DNA from: Natronohydrobacter sp.
Lineage (GTDB): Bacteria > Pseudomonadota > Alphaproteobacteria > Rhodobacterales > Rhodobacteraceae
Length of the DNA: 19,494 nt
Assembly: GCA_007123015.1 (NCBI GenBank)
Contig: SKSL01000174.1
Span: forward strand, 1-19,494
Direction of reading: 5' to 3'
Shown in pieces: positions 14,622-19,494 of the stretch (positions are counted from its first letter, which is position 1; each line of letters starts with the position of its first letter). The notes under the pieces were generated by a model. That model saw only the letters and a program-made list of their open reading frames with translations. It was not told where the DNA came from and searched no databases. The position numbers and the translations under genes are program-made.

Positions 14622-14651
14622 TTGCAATATTTAAGATCGTCCGTATATAAG
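14622..14651 (+). promoter_or_regulatory. Possible promoter of the SulP transporter gene
   Basis: TTGCAA (14622-14627) followed after 16 bases by TATATA (14644-14649), or after 18 bases by TATAAG (14646-14651). It lies about 50 bases before the sulP start codon in an AT-rich stretch. Supported by hexamer similarity only. Confidence 0.4.
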
Positions 14652-14697
14652 CTCCCATCAAGACCGACAGCCTGTCCCAACCTCACAAGGCCCGCAT

Positions 14698-16458
14698 ATG
14701 CTGATGAAATTTCTGCCCTTTCTGACATGGGCCCGCCGTTACAGCCGCGCTGATCTGGGCAATGACGTGATCGCGGCGCTGGTCGTGACGATCATGCTGG
14801 TCCCGCAAGCCATGGCCTATGCCATGCTGGCAGGTCTTCCGGCACAGGCCGGGCTGTATGGTGCCATGCTGCCCTTGCTGCTCTATGCGGCTTTCGGCTC
14901 GTCGCCCTCGCTAGCTGTCGGCCCCGTTGCTGTGGTCGCGCTGATGACCGCCGCTGCCGCAGGCGCAGTGGCCGAGATCGGCGCACCGGGCTTTCATCTG
15001 GCAGCCCTCTGGATCGCGCTCCTGTCAGGCGGCATGATGTTGGCGCTGGGGCTGCTCCGGCTCGGGTTTCTGGCGAATTTTCTCAGCCATCCCGTGATTT
15101 CCGGCTTCATCACTGCCGCAGGAATATTGATTGCGGCCAGTCAGTTGCGTCATCTTCTTGGTGCAGATGTGACAGGCAAGACGCTGCCTGAAGTCCTGCC
15201 CTCGCTGGTTGCGAATATCTCGGGTCTGTCATTGCTGACTGTCCTGATATCCGCGCTCGTGCTCGGCTTCCTGTTCTGGTCGCGCAGCGGCATGGCGCGG
15301 CTGCTGATGCGTCTGGGCCTGTCTGCACCGCTGGCCAAACTGCTTGCCAAGACCGCACTGCTAATTGCTGTCGTGGGCTCGACCGTGGCCGTCTGGGGCC
15401 TTGGCCTCGATCAGCGTGGGATCGCCGTCGTGGGCGATATTCCGCGTGGCCTGCCGCTCATCGGATTGCCCGAATTCGACCTGACCCTGATCCAGCTTCT
15501 CGCGGCCCCCGCGCTGATGATCGCGATTGTGGGCTATGTCGAATCCGTTTCCATCGCGCAGACGCTTGCGGCCAAGAAACGACAATCCATCGACCCCGAC
15601 CGCGAATTGGTCGCGCTGGGTCTGGCCAATCTCGGCGCGGGTGTCACGCAGGCCATGCCCGTCACGGGCGGGCTGTCACGCTCGATTGTCAACTACGATG
15701 CCGGTGCCGCCACCCCTGCAGCCGGGGCAATCACAGCCGTCCTGATCGGCATCGCGGTCCTGGCCCTCACACCGCTGATGTTCTACCTGCCCCGCGCCAC
15801 GCTGGCGGCGATCATCATCGTTGCTGTGGCCTCGCTGCTGGATTTCCGCGCGCTGCCGCGCACCTGGGCCTATTCGCGGGCCGATGGCGCTGCCATGGCC
15901 GCGACCATGGCGGTGACGCTGCTGATCGGTGTGGAACAAGGGCTGCTTGCCGGTGTGGGCCTGTCGCTTTTCCTGTATCTGTTCCGCACCTCGCGCCCGC
16001 ATATGGCCGTGGTGGGCCAAGTGCCGGGGACCGAGCATTTCCGCAATGTGAACCGCTATGCTGTGGTCACGGATCCGAGCGTGTTCTCGATCCGTGTGGA
16101 CGAGTCGCTCTATTTCCCCAATGCCCGCGCGCTGGAAGACCGCATCCAGCAAGCCCTCTCGGACGTCCCCGAGCTGCGTCATGTCGTGCTGCAATGCAAT
16201 GCAGTCAATTATATCGACGCCTCGGCGCTGGAAAGCCTGGAAGCAATCAATGACCGCCTGCGCGCCGCCGATGTCACGTTCCACCTGTCAGAAGTCAAAG
16301 GCCCGGTCATGGATCAGTTGCAGCGCAGCCACTTCCTGCAGGATCTGAGCGGTCAGGTCTTTCTGACCCAGTTCGACGCAATGCAGGCACTTGCACCGCA
16401 GATCACCTCGGATTGCCTGAAGGAAAATCGCGACACCCCGCAGCTTGCACCGCTCTGA
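14698..16458 (+). CDS. SulP-family anion transporter with STAS domain
   Basis: A 586-residue inner-membrane protein of the SulP (SLC26) family, which moves sulfate, bicarbonate or other anions, often with sodium or proton. Residues about 1-430 form the multi-span transport domain, with the family signature region AGLPAQAGLYGAMLPLLLYA and GSSPSLAVGPVAVVALMTA near the start and VTGGLSRSIVNYDAGAATP later. The C-terminal cytosolic STAS domain (about 450-560) contains YIDASALESLEAI at 505-517. The start is ATG 14698; ATG 14704 is an alternative, and the ribosome binding site (AAGG) is weak. The substrate cannot be named: no sulfate assimilation gene or carbonic anhydrase is adjacent. Codon use returns to the GC-rich style of the chromosome, unlike the two genes before it. 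Confidence 0.93.
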   Translation: MLMKFLPFLTWARRYSRADLGNDVIAALVVTIMLVPQAMAYAMLAGLPAQAGLYGAMLPLLLYAAFGSSPSLAVGPVAVVALMTAAAAGAVAEIGAPGFHLAALWIALLSGGMMLALGLLRLGFLANFLSHPVISGFITAAGILIAASQLRHLLGADVTGKTLPEVLPSLVANISGLSLLTVLISALVLGFLFWSRSGMARLLMRLGLSAPLAKLLAKTALLIAVVGSTVAVWGLGLDQRGIAVVGDIPRGLPLIGLPEFDLTLIQLLAAPALMIAIVGYVESVSIAQTLAAKKRQSIDPDRELVALGLANLGAGVTQAMPVTGGLSRSIVNYDAGAATPAAGAITAVLIGIAVLALTPLMFYLPRATLAAIIIVAVASLLDFRALPRTWAYSRADGAAMAATMAVTLLIGVEQGLLAGVGLSLFLYLFRTSRPHMAVVGQVPGTEHFRNVNRYAVVTDPSVFSIRVDESLYFPNARALEDRIQQALSDVPELRHVVLQCNAVNYIDASALESLEAINDRLRAADVTFHLSEVKGPVMDQLQRSHFLQDLSGQVFLTQFDAMQALAPQITSDCLKENRDTPQLAPL

Positions 16459-16697
16459 TCCGGGTCAAGACACTGGTACCTTCAGAAAAAGGCGTTAGGC
16501 CGGGCCTGCCCCATATGAACATAACCCCCTCTCATGCTGCGCCTTGCCTTCGCCTTTGGCTGAGTCGCGCGCAATGGGGACATCGAGTCTCTGTACGATA
16601 AAAATAGAAACCAATCGGGAATTGGCGCATATAGATTACAGTGTTGCGTGCATCTGTATGCAGCTCTTTGCAGAACACCAGACCAAGGAGGTCCAGA

Positions 16698-16913
16698 ATG
16701 AAATATCTCAAACTCTCCGCACTGATCGCGGGCAGCACCGTCATGATCGCAGCATGTTCGAATGATCCGCAAATCAATGCGGCTGTGGGCGGCCTGTCGG
16801 GCGCCGCTGTCGGAACGCAGATCGGATCCGGATCGGGGAACACTGCGGCCATTCTTGGTGGGGCTGCGGTCGGGACAGCGGTCGGCGCGAATACCCGCGT
16901 GGGGCAGCGTTAA
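16698..16913 (+). CDS. OsmB-like glycine-zipper lipoprotein
   Basis: A 71-residue lipoprotein. Residues 1-19 are a lipoprotein signal (MKYLKLSALIAGSTVMIAA) ending in a lipobox-like IAAC, so Cys20 would be acylated after cleavage. The rest is rich in Gly and Ala with small-residue spacing (GGLSGAAVG, GSGSGNTAAILGGAAVGTAVG), the glycine-zipper pattern of OsmB and related small outer-membrane lipoproteins. Length is close to that of E. coli OsmB, but identity is by pattern, so I give no symbol. ATG 16698 follows an excellent AAGGAGG (16685-16691). The 239 bases between sulP and this gene hold no other reading frame that I can support. Such proteins are often induced by osmotic or envelope stress; nothing here shows its control. 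Confidence 0.8.
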   Translation: MKYLKLSALIAGSTVMIAACSNDPQINAAVGGLSGAAVGTQIGSGSGNTAAILGGAAVGTAVGANTRVGQR

Positions 16914-16954
16914 GTGGCTGCTTGAGGATCAGCTTCATGACCTCACTTGCCAGC

Positions 16955-16986
16955 AAAAACCCCCGGCCATGCAGCCGGGGGTTTTC
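16955..16986. terminator. Bidirectional terminator between the lipoprotein gene and pntB
   Basis: A perfect eight-base-pair stem (CCCCCGGC with GCCGGGGG) with a six-base loop, preceded by five A and followed by four T. It can therefore end transcripts from both the lipoprotein gene (plus strand) and pntB (minus strand), whose stops lie 42 and 22 bases away on either side. Confidence 0.88.
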
Positions 16987-17007
16987 TTGTCTCAGAAGTT
17001 CCGCAGA

Positions 17008-18510
17008 TCAGTCGATCATTGGCAGCAGACTGTCAACCGACGCTTTCGCATCCCCGTAGAACATCCGAGTGTTGTCCTTGTAGAAGAGCGGATTTTCGAT
17101 GCCCGAATACCCGGTCCCCTGCCCGCGCTTGGACACGAAGACCTGTTTCGCCTTCCACACTTCCAGAACAGGCATCCCGGCAATCGGGCTGTTGGGGTCT
17201 TCCTGCGCGGCCGGGTTCACGATGTCATTCGAACCGATGACGATCACCACATCCGTGTCGGGGAAATCGTCATTGATCTCCTCCATTTCAAGCACGATGT
17301 CATAGGGCACTTTCGCTTCGGCCAGCAGCACATTCATGTGCCCCGGCAAGCGGCCCGCGACCGGGTGGATGGCGAAGCGCACGTTCTTTCCCTTGGCACG
17401 CAGCTTGCGGGTCAGTTCGGCAACGCCCTGCTGTGCTTGCGCCACGGCCATGCCATAGCCCGGCACGATGATCACGCTATCGGCCTCGTTCAGCGCTGTT
17501 GCCACACCATCGGCGTTGATCGCGACCTGTTCGCCCTCGACCTCCATCTGCGGGCCAGACGTGCCGCCAAAGCCACCTAGAATCACGCTGACGAAGCTAC
17601 GATTCATCGCCTTGCACATGATATAGGACAGGATCGCCCCGGATGCGCCGACCAGCGCGCCCACAACGATCAGCAACTCATTGCCGAGCGAGAAACCGAT
17701 GGCCGCAGCCGCCCAGCCCGAGTAGCTGTTCAGCATCGACACCACCACGGGCATATCCGCCCCGCCAATGCCCATGATCAGATGGTAGCCGATAAAGAGC
17801 GCCAGCGCGGTCAGCACCAGCAGGAAGAAGATCGACGCGCCTGCGCTCTCGGCATAGGTCAGATAGAGACCCGCGAAGACCACCGAAGCCACCGCAGCGC
17901 CCGCATTCAGCATATGCCCGCCCGGCAGTTTCTTGGCCGCCGAATCCACGCGCCCCGCAAGCTTGCCATAGGCGATGATCGAGCCCGTGAATGTCACCGC
18001 GCCGATCCAGATCCCGATCATCAACTCAACCCGCAGGATGGTGACTTCGACAGCGGTTTTCTTGCCGATGATGGCTGCGAAATTGGTCAGACCCAGCCAC
18101 AGGTCATACGCCTCGATCGACATCAGCCCGACAGGCTGCGGGAATGGCAATCCGGCAGTCATGAATTCAGAGGCCACGCGCCCGATTTCAAGATGCGCGT
18201 TGAAGCCCACCAACACAGCTGCCAGACCCACCAGCGAATGCATGAAGGCCACCAGCTCGGGCATTTGCGTCATCTGCACACGGGTTGCCAGCTGCCAGCC
18301 CACCAGACCGCCGATGGCGATCAGGACCAGCGTCAGCCCCCACATGCCAGAACCGGGACCGACCAGCATGGCCAGAACGGCCACAGTCATCCCGGCGATA
18401 CCATACCAGATCGCCCGTTTCGCGCTTTCCTGCCCCGAAAGACCGCCCAGCGACAGGACGAAGAGAACTGTCGCGACAGCATAGGCCGCAACTGTAAATC
18501 CGAAATCCAT
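17008..18510 (-). CDS. pntB: NAD(P) transhydrogenase subunit beta PntB
   Basis: A 500-residue subunit of the proton-translocating transhydrogenase, which reduces NADP+ with NADH at the expense of the proton gradient. The first 300 or so residues are membrane-spanning (domain II), including the conserved GIGGADMPVVVSMLNSYSGW block that lines the proton path. The C-terminal NADP(H)-binding domain III begins near 330 with DSVIIVPGYGMAVAQAQ and includes FAIHPVAGRLPGHMN, VIGSNDIVNPAA and NPLFYKDNTRMFYGDAK. The start is ATG 18510, with AGGAGGG upstream on the minus strand. It follows pntA after 18 bases. Complete and full length. Confidence 0.97.
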   Translation of the reverse strand: MDFGFTVAAYAVATVLFVLSLGGLSGQESAKRAIWYGIAGMTVAVLAMLVGPGSGMWGLTLVLIAIGGLVGWQLATRVQMTQMPELVAFMHSLVGLAAVLVGFNAHLEIGRVASEFMTAGLPFPQPVGLMSIEAYDLWLGLTNFAAIIGKKTAVEVTILRVELMIGIWIGAVTFTGSIIAYGKLAGRVDSAAKKLPGGHMLNAGAAVASVVFAGLYLTYAESAGASIFFLLVLTALALFIGYHLIMGIGGADMPVVVSMLNSYSGWAAAAIGFSLGNELLIVVGALVGASGAILSYIMCKAMNRSFVSVILGGFGGTSGPQMEVEGEQVAINADGVATALNEADSVIIVPGYGMAVAQAQQGVAELTRKLRAKGKNVRFAIHPVAGRLPGHMNVLLAEAKVPYDIVLEMEEINDDFPDTDVVIVIGSNDIVNPAAQEDPNSPIAGMPVLEVWKAKQVFVSKRGQGTGYSGIENPLFYKDNTRMFYGDAKASVDSLLPMID

Positions 18511-18528
18511 CTCTTATCCCTCCTGCCG

Positions 18529-19494
18529 TCAGGATTTCTGGAACATGGCGAGCATGCGCCGTGTCACCAGAAAGCCGCCAAAGATATTCACTGCCGCCAT
18601 CAACAACGCCAGCGCCGCCATCAGCGTGATCGACACAGAGGTCGACCCGATCTGCAACAACGCCCCCACGATGATGATCGAGGAAATCGCGTTGGTCACC
18701 GCCATCAGCGGCGTGTGCAGCGAATGGCTGACTTTCCAGATCACCTGGAAGCCCACGAAGACCGCAAGCACGAAGATGATGAAATTGCGCATGAAGCTTT
18801 CCGGCGCAACCAGACCCACAGCCAGCACGAAAGCCGCGCCAGCAGCCAGCAAACCGACCTGCATCTTGGTCTCGGATTTGAAGGCGGCGATTTCATTCGC
18901 GCGCTTCTCTTCCGGGGTCAGTTCCTTGACCTTTTCCTTGGGTTTGGCGGCAATCGCCTTCACCTTGGGCGGCGGCGGCGGGAAGGTGATTTCGCCTTCA
19001 TGCGTCACTGTCGCGCCCCGGATCACGTCATCTTCCATATTATGGTTGATGACACCATCCTTCTCGGGCGTCAGATCGGTCAGCATATGGCGGATATTGG
19101 TCGCATAGAGCGTCGAGCTCTGCGCGGCCATCCGGCTGGGGAAATCCGTGTAGCCCACAATGATCACACCGTTTTCCGTGACCAAGCGCTCATCCATCAC
19201 AGTCAAATCGCAGTTCCCGCCCTTCTCGGCGGCCAGATCAACGATGACCGAGCCCGGCTTCATCATCTGAACCATATCCTCGGTCCAGAGTTTCGGCGCA
19301 GGGCGTCCGGGGATCAGAGCTGTCGTGATGACGATATCGACATCAGGGGCCAGTTCGCGGAATTTTGCGAGCTGCTTTTCGCGGAATTCCGGGCTGGAGG
19401 GGGCCGCATAGCCGCCCGTCTCGGCACCGTCGGTCGCAGCTTCATCAAATTCAAGGAAGACGAATTCCGCGCCCATCGACTCGATCTGCTCGGA
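18529..19494 (-). CDS. pntA: NAD(P) transhydrogenase subunit alpha PntA (partial, 5' end outside)
   Basis: The last 321 residues of the alpha subunit; the frame stays open to the right edge, so the start lies outside the window. It begins inside the NAD(H)-binding domain I, with the conserved ITTALIPGRPAPKLWTEDMV, GSVIVDLAAEKGGNCDLT and DFPSRMAAQSSTLYATNI. A charged, Pro/Lys-rich linker follows (PPPPPKVKAIAAKPKEK, then a KELTPEEKRANEIAAF helix), and then about four membrane spans ending in GGFLVTRRMLAMFQKS. Domain I and the first membrane part are therefore on one chain, as in E. coli PntA, and not split into PntAA and PntAB as in Rhodospirillum rubrum. Co-transcribed with pntB. Confidence 0.96.
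   Translation of the reverse strand, partial: SEQIESMGAEFVFLEFDEAATDGAETGGYAAPSSPEFREKQLAKFRELAPDVDIVITTALIPGRPAPKLWTEDMVQMMKPGSVIVDLAAEKGGNCDLTVMDERLVTENGVIIVGYTDFPSRMAAQSSTLYATNIRHMLTDLTPEKDGVINHNMEDDVIRGATVTHEGEITFPPPPPKVKAIAAKPKEKVKELTPEEKRANEIAAFKSETKMQVGLLAAGAAFVLAVGLVAPESFMRNFIIFVLAVFVGFQVIWKVSHSLHTPLMAVTNAISSIIIVGALLQIGSTSVSITLMAALALLMAAVNIFGGFLVTRRMLAMFQKS

Overview
The window looks like a chromosomal segment of an alphaproteobacterium of the order Rhodobacterales (Rhodobacteraceae). The signs are a sciP gene directly before ctrA, LexA boxes of the alphaproteobacterial GTTC-N7-GTTC type, a folate/FAD-dependent TrmFO, a single-domain HisI, generally high GC, and a PntA/PntB pair. I saw no rRNA, tRNA, CRISPR array, insertion sequence or integrase, and no stretch over 300 bases lacks a gene. 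The annotation rests on reading translations and motifs only; no database was searched.

Layout, left to right. (1) 74-1155: the cell-cycle pair sciP and ctrA, each preceded by a near-consensus CtrA box. (2) 1288-5515: ligA and recG, separated by one base. (3) 5537-5709: a cluster of LexA half-sites over a promoter, then a 33-residue single-span membrane peptide with a strong Shine-Dalgarno, closed by a hairpin. (4) 5865-8055: trmFO and gluQRS, two tRNA modification genes overlapping by 11 bases, with hisI converging on them and overlapping gluQRS by 23 bases. (5) 8453-8923: a IscU/NifU-like scaffold protein whose third cluster-ligand cysteine appears to be histidine. (6) 9024-10826: one open frame fusing acetate kinase to a PduL-type phosphotransacylase. 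(7) 10865-13652, minus strand: a divergent FliG, a small secreted cysteine-containing protein with its own terminator, and purB. (8) 13800-14559: a lower-GC two-gene module, a small cysteine/aromatic protein and a Gly/Ser-repeat membrane coiled-coil protein. (9) 14698-16913: a SulP anion transporter with a STAS domain and a small OsmB-like glycine-zipper lipoprotein. (10) 17008-19494, minus strand: pntB and the 3' part of pntA, which runs off the right edge.

How the genes fit together. SciP is known in Caulobacter to bind CtrA and block its transcriptional activation, so the first two genes form a regulatory loop and the CtrA boxes suggest autoregulation. ligA and recG serve DNA repair and replication; just after them sits what looks like a self-contained SOS-induced membrane peptide, comparable in size and control to Caulobacter SidA. 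The fused acetate kinase/PduL would interconvert acetyl-CoA and acetate through acetyl phosphate in one polypeptide. The transhydrogenase couples the proton gradient to NADPH supply. The strongest candidates for something undescribed are the LexA-controlled 33-residue peptide and the AckA-PduL fusion; the low-GC two-gene module is a third.
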